Origin: Pseudomonas marginalis
GTDB taxonomy: Bacteria > Pseudomonadota > Gammaproteobacteria > Pseudomonadales > Pseudomonadaceae
Reading direction: 5' to 3'
Length of the DNA stretch: 64,000 nt
NCBI RefSeq assembly: GCF_900105325.1
Contig: NZ_FNSU01000003.1
Coordinates: 806,001 to 870,000 of the forward strand
Position numbers and translations under genes: made by a program. The notes below the pieces were generated by a model, which was not told the DNA's origin, did not search any database, and worked only from the letters and a program-made list of their open reading frames with translations. Below are positions 1 through 8,590 of this stretch, piece after piece (within the stretch, counting starts at the first letter, position 1; every line of letters starts with the position of its first letter).

Positions 1-2
1 TG

Positions 3-167
3 ATCAAGCCACTGGGCAAAGTGTTTGGTGATGCCCATGGGCTGGGCGGGTTCACCATCCTCGGAAGTGGAGCCGTTGCGCTGATCCTGGATATCCCGAA
101 TTTGCTAGGACAGGTTGCCAAGGAAACCCCACATCGTTCGATCCCAAGCCCTTTATCGACTCATTGA
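3..167 (+). CDS. cheA: Chemotaxis histidine kinase CheA, C-terminal end (partial)
   Basis: Only the last 54 codons are in the window; the gene enters from the left and stops with TGA at 165-167. The visible end reads GLGGFTILGSGAVALILDIP, the characteristic terminal strands of the CheW-like P5 regulatory domain that couples CheA to receptors and CheW. The reading frame is open to the left edge. It is followed after 23 bases by the chemoreceptor gene, and cheW, cheR, cheD and cheB follow, so this is the kinase gene of an accessory chemosensory operon. The kinase, phosphotransfer and ATP-binding domains cannot be seen here. Identification rests on the P5 end and on context. Confidence 0.85.
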   Translation: MKPLGKVFGDAHGLGGFTILGSGAVALILDIPNLLGQVAKETPHRSIPSPLSTH

Positions 168-190
168 AGCGTCATCAGGAGTGCCTCGCC

Positions 191-2608
191 ATGACTGTTA
201 TTAGAAATATCATGTTGCTGGTTTTCACAGCCATGCTGGGTGTCTGCGTGTTGGGTGGCACCAGCCTGTACCTGGCCGGTGAAATCAATACGAGCGCCAG
301 CTATGCCAACGTCAACACGGTGCCCAGCCTGCTGGAGATCGACCGCGCCGCCGCGGCCTTCACCGACCTGCACGCCTTGCAATGGCAACGCTTGAACGAG
401 ACCGACAAAACCAGCGTGCCGGCTTACGCGGCCAGCGTGGCGCAGGATTTCAGTGCCGTAGGCAAAGCCCTGGATCGCTATCAGGCCGAGTTGACCTCCG
501 ACGAGCACGATACGGCGTTGTTGAAACAACTGCGCGGCCACTTGGCTGAGTTTGCGGCGTTGCAGACGCACTTCGACAAGCTCATCGATGACGGTGACCA
601 GGCCTCGGCCCGTGCATTGATCGAGACGAGCCAGCCCCTGCAGACCGCCGTGCTCACGGCGATCGGCGAGCTGCGTGAATACAACCTGGAACTGGGGCGC
701 AAGGGCCAGGTGCTTGCCACCACCACCGAGAAGAACGCACGCACCCTCATCCTGCTGGTGAGCGGCCTGACCCTGGTGGCTACCCTGCTGATCGGTGTCT
801 TGCTGGGGCGCAATCTGATGCGCCGGCTCGGGGCGGAACCTACCGTGGTGCAAGCCTATGCGGCACGTCTATCGGCTGGCGAGTTGAATGCCAAGGCAAC
901 GCTCAAGGCGGGAGACACCACCAGCCTGATGGCGAGCATGCAGCAGTTGGGCGCGAACCTGCATGAATTGATCGTGGAGATGGACCGTATGTCCAGTGAA
1001 CACGACAAGGGCGAGATCGATGCACAGATCGATGCCGGCCGTTTTCATGGCAGTTACCGCTCCATGGCCCAGGGCATCAACGATATGGTCAACGGCCACA
1101 TCGCGGTGAAGAAAAAAGCCATGGCCTGCATACGCGCCTTCGGTAACGGTGATCTGTCTGCGCCCCTGGAACAATTCCCCGGCAAAAAAGCCTTTATCAA
1201 CGACAACATTGAGCTGTTGCGCACCAACATCCTGGCGCTGATCAATCAAATGCAGCACATGTCCAGCGAGCATGAAAAAGGTGACATTGACGTGATGATT
1301 GACGTCCAGGGCTTCTCGGGTTCGTACCGGGATATCGGCCAGGGCATCAATGACATGGTCAACGGCCATATCAACGTGAAGAAAAAGGCCATGGCCTGTA
1401 TTCGCGCGTTCGGCGAAGGGGATTTGTCCGCGCCTCTGGAGCGTTTCCCCGGCAAGAAAGCCTTCATCAATGAAAACGTCGAGCAACTGCGCGCCAATAT
1501 CCTGGCCCTTGTGGAAGATACCAGCGAGATCAGCGACAGTGCGCTGATCGGCAAGCTGGACACCCGCCCTGACGCCGCCCGGCACCAGGGCGATTTCCGC
1601 CGCATCATCCTCGGTATCAACGGTTCTCTGGACGCGATCATCGTACCGATCACCGAGGCCATGGAGGTGCTGTCGGCGATGGCCGCCGGCGACCTGACCC
1701 GCAGCATTACCGGCGACTACCAGGGCAAGTTCCTGGAGCTGAAGCACTCGGTCAATGGCACCGTGGAAAAACTCTCGGAAATCATCGGCGAAGTGCGCGG
1801 CTCGGCGGACTCGCTGTCGAGCGCTTCGGAAGAGATCTCCGCCACCGCCCAAAGCATGGCCCAGTCGGCTTCCGAGCAGGCGGCATCGGTCGAACAGACC
1901 TCGGCGTCGATGGAGCAAATGTCAGCGTCCATTTCCCAGAACACCGAAAATGCCAAGGTCACCGACGGCATGGCGGGCAAAGCCAACAAGGAAGCGTCGG
2001 AAGGCGGTCGAGCCGTGAAGGACACCGTGGCGGCGATGAAAACCATCGCCGAAAAAATCGGCATCGTCGATTCCATTGCCTACCAGACCAACTTGCTGGC
2101 GCTCAACGCGGCGATCGAAGCGGCACGGGCCGGCGAGCACGGCAAAGGCTTTGCGGTGGTCGCGGCCGAAGTGCGCAAACTGGCGGAACGCAGCCAGATT
2201 GCCGCACAGGAAATCAGTGAAGTGGCCAAGAACAGCGTGGCCCTGGCCGAACGGGCGGGCAACCTGCTGGACGAGATTGTGCCGTCGATTGCCAAGACCT
2301 CCGACCTGGTGCAGGAAATTGCGGCTGCCTCGGAAGAACAATCCATCGGTTCCGAACAAATCAACAGCGCGATGTCGCAGATGAGCCAACTGACCCAGCA
2401 AAACGCGTCGGCCTCCGAGGAACTGGCGGCGACGGCCGAGGAAATGAGTGGCCAGGCCGAGCAGTTGCAGGAACTCATGGGGTTTTTCACCGTGCAAAGC
2501 AAACGTGCCGGGCGCAATGTCTCGATGCCCCAGATCAGCCGAGCCATGTCCACCCAGGACCTGGACAGTCGCTCCTCGGACGGCGGTTTCGTCCGCTTCG
2601 GGAGTTGA
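191..2608 (+). CDS. Methyl-accepting chemotaxis protein with tandem HAMP repeats
   Basis: Transmembrane chemoreceptor of 805 residues. An N-terminal membrane helix (about 5-28) is followed by a periplasmic four-helix-bundle-like region (about 30-180), a second membrane helix (about 184-205), several HAMP units (about 210-520), and a cytoplasmic signalling hairpin whose tip reads IAYQTNLLALNAAIEAARAG. The ATG at 191 is chosen because AGGAG lies nine bases upstream; a TTG at 164 would overlap cheA. Residues 267-446 are two successive copies of a 90-residue unit. The protein ends in FVRFGS after a short tail and has no aromatic CheR-tethering pentapeptide of the GWEEF type found in Aer-2/McpB. 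It sits between cheA and cheW and is presumably the dedicated receptor of this operon. The ligand is unknown. Confidence 0.93.
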   Translation: MTVIRNIMLLVFTAMLGVCVLGGTSLYLAGEINTSASYANVNTVPSLLEIDRAAAAFTDLHALQWQRLNETDKTSVPAYAASVAQDFSAVGKALDRYQAELTSDEHDTALLKQLRGHLAEFAALQTHFDKLIDDGDQASARALIETSQPLQTAVLTAIGELREYNLELGRKGQVLATTTEKNARTLILLVSGLTLVATLLIGVLLGRNLMRRLGAEPTVVQAYAARLSAGELNAKATLKAGDTTSLMASMQQLGANLHELIVEMDRMSSEHDKGEIDAQIDAGRFHGSYRSMAQGINDMVNGHIAVKKKAMACIRAFGNGDLSAPLEQFPGKKAFINDNIELLRTNILALINQMQHMSSEHEKGDIDVMIDVQGFSGSYRDIGQGINDMVNGHINVKKKAMACIRAFGEGDLSAPLERFPGKKAFINENVEQLRANILALVEDTSEISDSALIGKLDTRPDAARHQGDFRRIILGINGSLDAIIVPITEAMEVLSAMAAGDLTRSITGDYQGKFLELKHSVNGTVEKLSEIIGEVRGSADSLSSASEEISATAQSMAQSASEQAASVEQTSASMEQMSASISQNTENAKVTDGMAGKANKEASEGGRAVKDTVAAMKTIAEKIGIVDSIAYQTNLLALNAAIEAARAGEHGKGFAVVAAEVRKLAERSQIAAQEISEVAKNSVALAERAGNLLDEIVPSIAKTSDLVQEIAAASEEQSIGSEQINSAMSQMSQLTQQNASASEELAATAEEMSGQAEQLQELMGFFTVQSKRAGRNVSMPQISRAMSTQDLDSRSSDGGFVRFGS
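989..1528 (+). repeat. In-frame tandem duplication of a 270-bp HAMP unit in the chemoreceptor
   Basis: Two adjacent 90-codon units, 989-1258 and 1259-1528, both begin MSSEH and both contain QGINDMVNGHI, VKKKAMACIRAFG, GDLSAPLE and FPGKKAFIN. By eye about 66 of 90 residues are identical, with the differences clustered in the first third. Each unit looks like one HAMP-type module of a poly-HAMP stack between the second membrane helix and the signalling hairpin. Confidence 0.85.
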
Positions 2609-2611
2609 CCC

Positions 2612-3124
2612 ATGGGCACCTCAGCGGTCATGCAGGGCGCTGTCGAACCTGTGTCGCCAGTGGATGAACCCTTGCAGTACCTGACCTTCCTGGCGGCCGA
2701 GGAGATGTACGCGGTCAATACCCTGAGCGTTCGTGAAATCATCGAATACAACCAGGTGACCAGCGTACCGATGATGCCGGAATTCCTGCGGGGGGTTATC
2801 AACCTGCGCGGCTCGGTAGTGCCGGTCGTGGACCTCAAGGCGCGTTTCGGCAAGGGCACGACGGTACTGGGCAGTCGCACCTGCATCGTCATCCTTGAGG
2901 CGGCGAAGGAGGGCGAATCCCAGGTCTTGGGGGTGGTGGTGGACTCGGTCAGCGAAGTGATCGAGATACTCGAGATCGATATCAAGCCCGCTCCGGCGTT
3001 CGGCAATCACATTCGCACCGACTTCATCGGGGGGATGACCAAGGTGCGAGGCGAGTTCGTCACGCTCCTGCAGATCGAGCATGTGCTGTGTGTCGATGAG
3101 ATAGCCGGCCTGATCTCTGTATAG
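2612..3124 (+). CDS. cheW: Chemotaxis coupling protein CheW (first copy)
   Basis: A 170-residue CheW-domain protein that links receptors to CheA. After a 20-residue leader the CheW fold starts at LQYLTFLAAEEMYAVN. The hallmark RGVINLRGSVVPVVDLKARFG strand-turn region (positions about 66-86) and the late GVVVDSVSEV element are both present. It begins three bases after the receptor stop, with GGAG in the receptor's last codons as ribosome site, so it is translationally linked to the receptor. A second, clearly related cheW follows at 3241. The two share REIIEYxxxTSVPxxPxxxRGVINLRG but differ over the leader and last third, so they are not a recent duplication. Confidence 0.95.
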   Translation: MGTSAVMQGAVEPVSPVDEPLQYLTFLAAEEMYAVNTLSVREIIEYNQVTSVPMMPEFLRGVINLRGSVVPVVDLKARFGKGTTVLGSRTCIVILEAAKEGESQVLGVVVDSVSEVIEILEIDIKPAPAFGNHIRTDFIGGMTKVRGEFVTLLQIEHVLCVDEIAGLISV

Positions 3125-3159
3125 GTATCTCAACGCTGAACCCCCGGCGGATAGGGCTG

Positions 3160-3218
3160 TTGTGGTGAGCGGGCTTGTCCCGCGCCGGGGTGCGAAGCGC
3201 CCCTGATGAAGACGAAAA
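3160..3218. repeat. REP-like palindromic element between the two cheW genes
   Basis: The stretch contains GAGCGGGCTTGTCCCGCG followed by CCGGGGTGCGAAGCGCCCC, the same family as the element at 26508-26662 (GAGCGGGCTTGCCCCGCG, then a GC-rich hairpin). Such elements are scattered between genes in fluorescens-group genomes. Here only one half of the usual doublet is present. It lies inside the che operon, so it may fold in the mRNA. Confidence 0.7.
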
Positions 3219-3240
3219 CGTATTTGAACCGAGGTGAATC

Positions 3241-3765
3241 ATGGCCCCACCCATCGACAGTCCAGGCAATGCCAGCGTCTCGAGCCCGAGCCAGTACCTT
3301 ACCTTTGTGCTGGGGGAGGAGATGTTCGCCGTGGGCACGCTCAACGTTCGGGAAATCATCGAATACGGGCCGATCACCAGCGTGCCGTTGCTGCCTCCCA
3401 GCATACGCGGGGTGATTAACCTGCGCGGCGCGGCGGTGCCCGTGCTCGACCTGGGGGTGCGCTTCCGTGGCGAACGCACGGTGCAGACTCCAAGGACCTG
3501 CTTTGTGATCCTTGAGGTACAGGCCAATGCCCAGCGCAAGCCGGTGGGCATCATTGTCGATGCGGTCAGCGAGGTCCTGGAAATCGCCGACCAGGACATC
3601 GAACCCTCGTTGAATTTCGGCACCGATGTCAGGGCCGACTTTTTACTGGGCATCGGCAAACTGGAGAGCGGTTTCGTGCTGTTGCTGGACATCGGTCGCG
3701 TGTTGTCCCTGGAACAGGTCGATGCGCTGGCCAACCTTGAGTCTTCGCTACCTTCGATCGCCTGA
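3241..3765 (+). CDS. cheW: Chemotaxis coupling protein CheW (second copy)
   Basis: A 174-residue CheW protein. The start is supported by GAGGTG six bases upstream. The CheW domain begins at QYLTFVLGEEMFAVG and carries RGVINLRGAAVPVLDLGVRF and the GIIVDAVSEVLEIADQDIEP segment typical of the family. It lies 116 bases after the first cheW, with a REP-like element between them, and 20 bases before cheR. Two divergent CheW adaptors in one operon suggest a mixed receptor array or separate receptor-kinase contacts; this is inference. Confidence 0.95.
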   Translation: MAPPIDSPGNASVSSPSQYLTFVLGEEMFAVGTLNVREIIEYGPITSVPLLPPSIRGVINLRGAAVPVLDLGVRFRGERTVQTPRTCFVILEVQANAQRKPVGIIVDAVSEVLEIADQDIEPSLNFGTDVRADFLLGIGKLESGFVLLLDIGRVLSLEQVDALANLESSLPSIA

Positions 3766-3785
3766 ACAGGCTGGGGAATGTCCTG

Positions 3786-4589
3786 ATGAACGTGATCCTC
3801 TCTGACGCCGAGTTCGTGCAGTTTCGTGACCTCATTTATCAAATCGCCGGCATCAGCCTGTCCGACGCCAAGAAACAGTTGGTGAGCGCTCGCCTGGCCA
3901 AGCGGCTGCAAGTGTTCAAGCTCAATACCTACGGTGCGTACTACAAGGTGTTGATGAAGGACAGCGTGGAGTTGCAGGTCGCGGTGGACATGCTGACCAC
4001 CAACGAAACCTACTTTTTTCGTGAGCCCAAGCATTTTGACTTCCTGCGCGATGTCGCGTTGCCCGAGCTGCGCGGCAGCGGGCCGTTGCGCATATGGAGT
4101 GGCGCCTGCTCGACCGGCGAAGAACCCTACACCCTGGCAATGGTGTTGGCAGACAACCTCGCCGGCCGGCCCTGGGAGATTGTCGCGTCGGACATCAGCA
4201 GCCGGGTATTGGAAAAAGCCCGCCTTGGGCGTTATCCCCTCGACGGCATACGCGGCATCCCCGAGGCGCTGTTGAACAAGTATTGCCTCAAGGGCGTGGG
4301 CGCCAACCACGGTTGTTTCATGGTCGACCCGGCGCTGGCGGCGAAGATCGATTTCCAGTCGATCAATCTGAATAACCCGCTGCCGAAACTGGGGATGTTC
4401 GATGTGATCTTCCTGCGCAATGTGATGATCTATTTTGACAACGACACCAAAGTGCAGGTGGTCAAGCGCCTGGTCAGCCACCTCAAGCCGGGCGGGTACT
4501 TTCTGGTCAGCCATTCGGAGAGCCTCAACGGCATCACCGATCAGCTGCGGCTGGTCAAGCCTTCCATCTACCGGAGGCCGCATGCCTGA
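3786..4589 (+). CDS. cheR: Chemotaxis protein methyltransferase CheR
   Basis: A 267-residue SAM-dependent glutamate methyltransferase acting on receptor methylation helices. It has the helical CheR-N domain (about 5-70, ending TTNETYFFRE) and a Rossmann catalytic domain with WSGACSTGEEPYTLAM as the SAM-binding loop and IFLRNVMIYF as the later family signature. Length is normal. Its last eight bases overlap the start of cheD. No TPR extension is present. CheR proteins that tether to a receptor pentapeptide need such a tail on the receptor, and the adjacent receptor does not show one. Confidence 0.96.
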   Translation: MNVILSDAEFVQFRDLIYQIAGISLSDAKKQLVSARLAKRLQVFKLNTYGAYYKVLMKDSVELQVAVDMLTTNETYFFREPKHFDFLRDVALPELRGSGPLRIWSGACSTGEEPYTLAMVLADNLAGRPWEIVASDISSRVLEKARLGRYPLDGIRGIPEALLNKYCLKGVGANHGCFMVDPALAAKIDFQSINLNNPLPKLGMFDVIFLRNVMIYFDNDTKVQVVKRLVSHLKPGGYFLVSHSESLNGITDQLRLVKPSIYRRPHA

Positions 4590-5067
4590 CAGTCGACCGC
4601 CCAACGAGGTGTTTCTGAATCCCGGCGATTGGTTTTTCGGCTCGGGTGCGATTCGCCTGCGTACGGTGCTGGGATCGTGTGTTGCATTAGTGTTCTGGCA
4701 TCCCCGGCGCTTGCTGGGGGGCATGTGTCACTACCTGCTGCCACAGCGCGCCGTGACCAAACAGGGCGTCCTGGATGGTCGCTACGGCAACGAAGCCTTT
4801 GAACTGTTGCTCGCTCGAATACAGTCGATCAAGGCCCTGCCGACGGAGTTCAGGATCAGCGTATTCGGCGGTGGGAACATGTTTCCCGGGCTTGTGCGCT
4901 CGGACAATGATTACGTCGGCCAGCGCAATGTCGAACAGGCCATGCGCCTGCTCGACCTGCATCAGTTGCGGTGTCAACACTTCCATGTGGAAGGCGTGGG
5001 TTATCGGACAATTGTGTTCGATCTGGCCAACGGCGAAATCGAACTCAACTACCTGGCCTTGAAGTGA
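4582..5067 (+). CDS. cheD: Chemoreceptor glutamine deamidase CheD
   Basis: A 161-residue CheD family protein that deamidates receptor glutamines. The start ATG at 4582 lies within the end of cheR (8-base overlap), which is preferred over the long upstream extension because family homology begins at NEVFLNPGDWFFGSG. The catalytic cysteine is in TVLGSCVALVF and the catalytic histidine in GGMCHYLLP, in the normal spacing. The conserved FGGGNMF and the late RNVEQAM and HVEGVGYRTIVFDLANGE segments are present. It sits between cheR and cheB, as in the Pseudomonas Che2-type clusters. Confidence 0.93.
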   Translation: MPDSRPPNEVFLNPGDWFFGSGAIRLRTVLGSCVALVFWHPRRLLGGMCHYLLPQRAVTKQGVLDGRYGNEAFELLLARIQSIKALPTEFRISVFGGGNMFPGLVRSDNDYVGQRNVEQAMRLLDLHQLRCQHFHVEGVGYRTIVFDLANGEIELNYLALK

Positions 5068-5099
5068 ACCCCCAGCAGCCCTCATGGAGAGCGTGCGAC

Positions 5100-6170
5100 A
5101 TGAGCCTTATCAAAGTGCTGATCATTGATGATTCCGCCGTGGTGCGTCAGGTGCTGACGGCGACCCTGGGGCAAGACCCCGCTATCGAGGTTATCGGCGC
5201 GGCGGCAGACCCGGTGTTCGCCATGGACAAAATGAACAAGCAATGGCCGGATGTGATTGTGTTGGACGTGGAGATGCCACGGATGGATGGCATCACGTTC
5301 CTCAAGAAGTTGATGGCCGAACATCCCACGCCCGTGGTCATCTGCTCCACGCTGACCGAAAAGGGTGCGGCCACCACCATGCAGGCGCTGGCGGCCGGCG
5401 CGGTCAGCATTGTGACCAAGCCACAACTCAACCTGCGCCAGTTTCTGACCGACAGTGCCGATGAATTGGCGGGGGCCGTCAAGGCCGCCGCGCGGGCCAA
5501 TATGAAACGCATGGTGCCTTCCAGCGAGCGCGCTCCCGCCAGGCTGACGGCTGACGTCATATTGCCGGCGGGCGCCCAGGCAATGGCGCGCACCACCGAG
5601 AACATTGTCGCCATTGGTACGTCCACGGGCGGCACCCAAGCCCTGGAATTGGTATTGACCGCCTTGCCCAGGGTCTGCCCGGGCATCGTCATCGTGCAGC
5701 ACATGCCCGAACACTTCACCGCCGCGTTTGCCGAGCGCCTCAATCGATTGTGCGAGATCGAGGTCAGGGAGGCGAAGAATGGTGATCGGGTTATCCCCGG
5801 TTGTGCGCTGATTGCCCCTGGTGGTCGGCACATGGTGCTCAAGCGCAGCGGTGCCCAATACCAGGTGGAAATTGTCGACGGACCTCCGGTCAGCCGGCAT
5901 CGACCTTCCGTTGATGTACTGTTTCGTTCGGTGGCCCGCAGTGCCGGGAGTAACGCGCTGGGGATCATCATGACGGGGATGGGCGACGACGGCGCCCGGG
6001 GCCTGAAGGAAATGCACGACAACGGCGCCCGCACCCTGGGCCAGGACGAAGAGTCCTGCGTGGTGTATGGCATGCCCAAGGAGGCGTTCAAACTGGGGGC
6101 CGTGGAGCGTGAGTTGCCCCTTGAGCAGATATCGGCGGCGATTCTGCACTCCATGCATCAGCGCCGCTGA
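5100..6170 (+). CDS. cheB: Chemotaxis response regulator / protein-glutamate methylesterase CheB
   Basis: A 356-residue CheB. The N-terminal receiver has acidic residues in LIIDDSAV and the phospho-acceptor Asp56 in VLDVEMPRMDG. A linker leads to the methylesterase domain, with the nucleophile serine in AIGTSTGGTQALE, the histidine in IVQHMPEHF and the aspartate in TGMGDDGARG. ATG 5100 is chosen with GGAG upstream; the longer frame into cheD has no family similarity. Last gene of the che operon; the next gene is on the opposite strand. No separate cheY is in the window, so phosphoryl output may go to a regulator encoded upstream. Confidence 0.96.
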   Translation: MSLIKVLIIDDSAVVRQVLTATLGQDPAIEVIGAAADPVFAMDKMNKQWPDVIVLDVEMPRMDGITFLKKLMAEHPTPVVICSTLTEKGAATTMQALAAGAVSIVTKPQLNLRQFLTDSADELAGAVKAAARANMKRMVPSSERAPARLTADVILPAGAQAMARTTENIVAIGTSTGGTQALELVLTALPRVCPGIVIVQHMPEHFTAAFAERLNRLCEIEVREAKNGDRVIPGCALIAPGGRHMVLKRSGAQYQVEIVDGPPVSRHRPSVDVLFRSVARSAGSNALGIIMTGMGDDGARGLKEMHDNGARTLGQDEESCVVYGMPKEAFKLGAVERELPLEQISAAILHSMHQRR

Positions 6171-6319
6171 CGGTTCGGGGTTCTGTGCTGATTGATGAGG
6201 CGTTCCGGCAATCCGTTCCGGGCCCGGCTGGCGTTTCAGTATGGGGCATGGTGGGCTCAGGGCAGGGAATCAATAGCCTGTAACACCGCACAGGCAATGG
6301 TCTTCGTAATGGTTCGACG

Positions 6320-6874
6320 TTAAGCGTTATCGAGCATCGGGCTTAACCAGGTGGGTAGACTGTTCAGCATGGGCAAAATGGCCGTGAGCGCACCCTCGCG
6401 CAACGGCCCGCCCGGTGGATGGCCTGCCTGGCCGATCAGATCCATTATTTCCGACTCATAGGCACGCCGCAGTTGCTGGACGCTTGCCTGCATCGAGTCG
6501 CCCAGGCAATTGGCGTCCATGACCGCCAGCTTGAAGTGTCCGGTCATGTGTTCATGCAATTGAAGGTGACAGTCGATCAGTTGGGCCAGGCGTTGATCGG
6601 GTGCCAATCCGCGATTCTTGATGCCGTGCACCTGGGACAACAGGGTTTGATACAGCTCCATCAGCAGTTCGTAAAGCAGCGCCTCTTTGCTTTCCACATG
6701 GTGATAGATCGCCCCCGGGCTTATACCGACATGCGCGGCGAGTTCACGCATGCTGACCTGGTTGAAACTGCGCTCCTTGAATAACTCCGAGGCTTTGCGC
6801 TGGAAGTCTGATCGGTTCAGCACACGCCGTGCCTCGGATTGCGCACACGCCTGGCGCTCCGGCACACCGGCCAC
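6320..6874 (-). CDS. TetR-family transcriptional regulator
   Basis: TetR repressor of about 184 residues with the N-terminal helix-turn-helix RELAAHVGISPGAIYHHVES and a ligand-binding C-terminal half. No ATG fits. GTG at 6874, four bases after the acyl-CoA synthetase stop, or GTG at 6823, preceded by a GAGG ribosome site, are the candidates; I chose the longer form as translationally coupled. It is the last gene of the minus-strand run that begins with the aldoxime-nitrile enzymes. Regulators of this type next to acyl-CoA synthetases often sense acyl-CoAs, so feedback on acid activation is a reasonable inference. Confidence 0.85.
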   Translation of the reverse strand: MAGVPERQACAQSEARRVLNRSDFQRKASELFKERSFNQVSMRELAAHVGISPGAIYHHVESKEALLYELLMELYQTLLSQVHGIKNRGLAPDQRLAQLIDCHLQLHEHMTGHFKLAVMDANCLGDSMQASVQQLRRAYESEIMDLIGQAGHPPGGPLREGALTAILPMLNSLPTWLSPMLDNA

Positions 6875-6878
6875 GCGT

Positions 6879-8519
6879 TCATGTCCCGGGCGCCTGCTGC
6901 CGGGCAATTTCCTGATTGCGCAGGATAAAGCGCTGCAACTTGCCGCTGGGGGTCTTGGGGAGTTGCTCGACGAACTCCACTTCCCGGGGATAGGCATGGG
7001 CAGCCAGGCGCTGCCGTACATGCAGGCGCAGTACTTCGGCCAGCTCGGCGCTGGGCTGGTACTGGCTGTCGAGCACGACAAAGGCTTTGATCAGCTCGGT
7101 GCGTTGCGGGTCAGGTTTGCCGATCACCGCCGCTTCGATCACCGCGGGGTGTTCGATCAGCGCGCTCTCGACGTCGAACGGCCCGACGCGGTAGCCGGAC
7201 GTCGTGATCACATCATCATTGCGGCCGACGAAGCTGATACTGCCGTCGTCATTCAGCTCCACACTGTCGCCGCTCAGGTAATAGCGCCCCACAAAGGCCC
7301 GGGTGGGCATACCCAGGTAGCCATCGAACCAGCACAGGGGCGAGCGCTCGCGATCCACCGCCAGGACGCCCGGCTGACCCGCTGGCAATTCCCGATGCGC
7401 CTCGTCCAGCACGACGATGCGGTAGCCGGGCACCGCATAACCCGCCGAGCCCTCACGGACCGGGTGACGCAAACCATGGTGATTGCACAACACCATGCCG
7501 ATTTCCGTCTGACCGTAATGATCGTGAATGGTCACGCCGAGCTGCTCGGCAAACCAGCGGATCACGTGTGGGTTGAGCGGCTCGCCGGCACTGCTGACGG
7601 CACGCAGGCGACCGCGCACGGCGTCGGCGAACGCTGCCCCCTCGGCGATCAGCAGGCGATAGGCCGTTGGGGAGCCGGCCAGATTGCTGATGGCGTACTT
7701 GGCAATGACTCGGCAGGTACTTTCCACCGTGAAAGGGCCGTTGTAGAACAGCGTGGCATGACCACAGGCCAGCGGGCCGGTCACCGCGTAATACAGGCCA
7801 TAGGCCCAGCCGGGATCGGCCAGGTTCCAGAACCGGTCGTCCTGCTGCAGGCCAATGGAGTCGCGCATATAACCCTTGAAGGCGAGAATGGCGCGCAACG
7901 GCACTTCCAGAGGCTTGGCCGGCCCCGTGGTACCCGATGTGCACATCAGCAGGAATGGCGCGCTGGCGTCCAGCAGTACCGGTTCGCACTCGACGTCTTG
8001 GCCGTCCAGGATGCTCCAGAACGGGTAGTCGCCGGGGTTCTGCGGGCCCTCGCCGGTTACGATCACGCTTGGGCAGTTGCCGATCTCATCCAGCTTGGGA
8101 CGGTTCTGCGCATCCGTCACGATCCAGCGCGCGTTGGAGCAGCCCAATCGTTGCTCGATCGCCTTGGGACCGAATGCGGTGAAGAGCGGTTGATAGACCG
8201 CGCCCACCCGCCAGGTCCCCAAGATGGCAATCAGCAGTTCAACCGTGCGCGGCATCAGGCCGGCAACGCGGTCGCCCGGTTTTACCCCTTGCTCGCGCAA
8301 AAAATGGCCGAAGCGGGCGGCGCTGGCCTGCAATTGGCTGAATGTGTATTGGGCGGCGCTGCCATCCTGCGCTTCGCAATACAACGCCACGGCGTCGTCG
8401 TGGGCGTGCCGGTCGCAGCATTCGACGCAGGCGTTCAGGGCAGTCAGGTCGCCTTGCAAAGCCAGTTCGGCGGTCTGCTGGTAATTGAAGGATGTGGCCA
8501 CAGCTTGATAATCACGCAT
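6879..8519 (-). CDS. acsA: AMP-forming acyl-CoA synthetase of the nitrile cluster
   Basis: A 546-residue ANL-superfamily adenylate-forming enzyme. Signatures seen are the phosphate loop TSGTTGPAKP (about 220), the adenine motif YGQTEIG (about 345), the GRNDDVITTSGYRVGP hinge and the catalytic lysine in TPSGKLQR near the end. In the P. chlororaphis B23 aldoxime-nitrile cluster, an acyl-CoA synthetase AcsA follows the nitrile hydratase activator and activates the carboxylic acid released by the amidase. This gene occupies the same place except that a chemoreceptor gene lies between. It should act on short acyl chains such as butyrate or isobutyrate (inference from that system). Confidence 0.88.
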   Translation of the reverse strand: MRDYQAVATSFNYQQTAELALQGDLTALNACVECCDRHAHDDAVALYCEAQDGSAAQYTFSQLQASAARFGHFLREQGVKPGDRVAGLMPRTVELLIAILGTWRVGAVYQPLFTAFGPKAIEQRLGCSNARWIVTDAQNRPKLDEIGNCPSVIVTGEGPQNPGDYPFWSILDGQDVECEPVLLDASAPFLLMCTSGTTGPAKPLEVPLRAILAFKGYMRDSIGLQQDDRFWNLADPGWAYGLYYAVTGPLACGHATLFYNGPFTVESTCRVIAKYAISNLAGSPTAYRLLIAEGAAFADAVRGRLRAVSSAGEPLNPHVIRWFAEQLGVTIHDHYGQTEIGMVLCNHHGLRHPVREGSAGYAVPGYRIVVLDEAHRELPAGQPGVLAVDRERSPLCWFDGYLGMPTRAFVGRYYLSGDSVELNDDGSISFVGRNDDVITTSGYRVGPFDVESALIEHPAVIEAAVIGKPDPQRTELIKAFVVLDSQYQPSAELAEVLRLHVRQRLAAHAYPREVEFVEQLPKTPSGKLQRFILRNQEIARQQAPGT

Positions 8520-8590
8520 AACGACACCTGGTTCTTATTGTTGGGTTTGTACGGCCAATAGTTGCGCTGCTCACGACTCGGCCCGTGGCG

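Noticed and set aside
6750..8561. A 603-codon plus-strand ORF opposite the acyl-CoA synthetase.
   Set aside because: It is the antisense shadow of acsA. The minus-strand protein has all adenylate-forming motifs; the plus-strand one has none.
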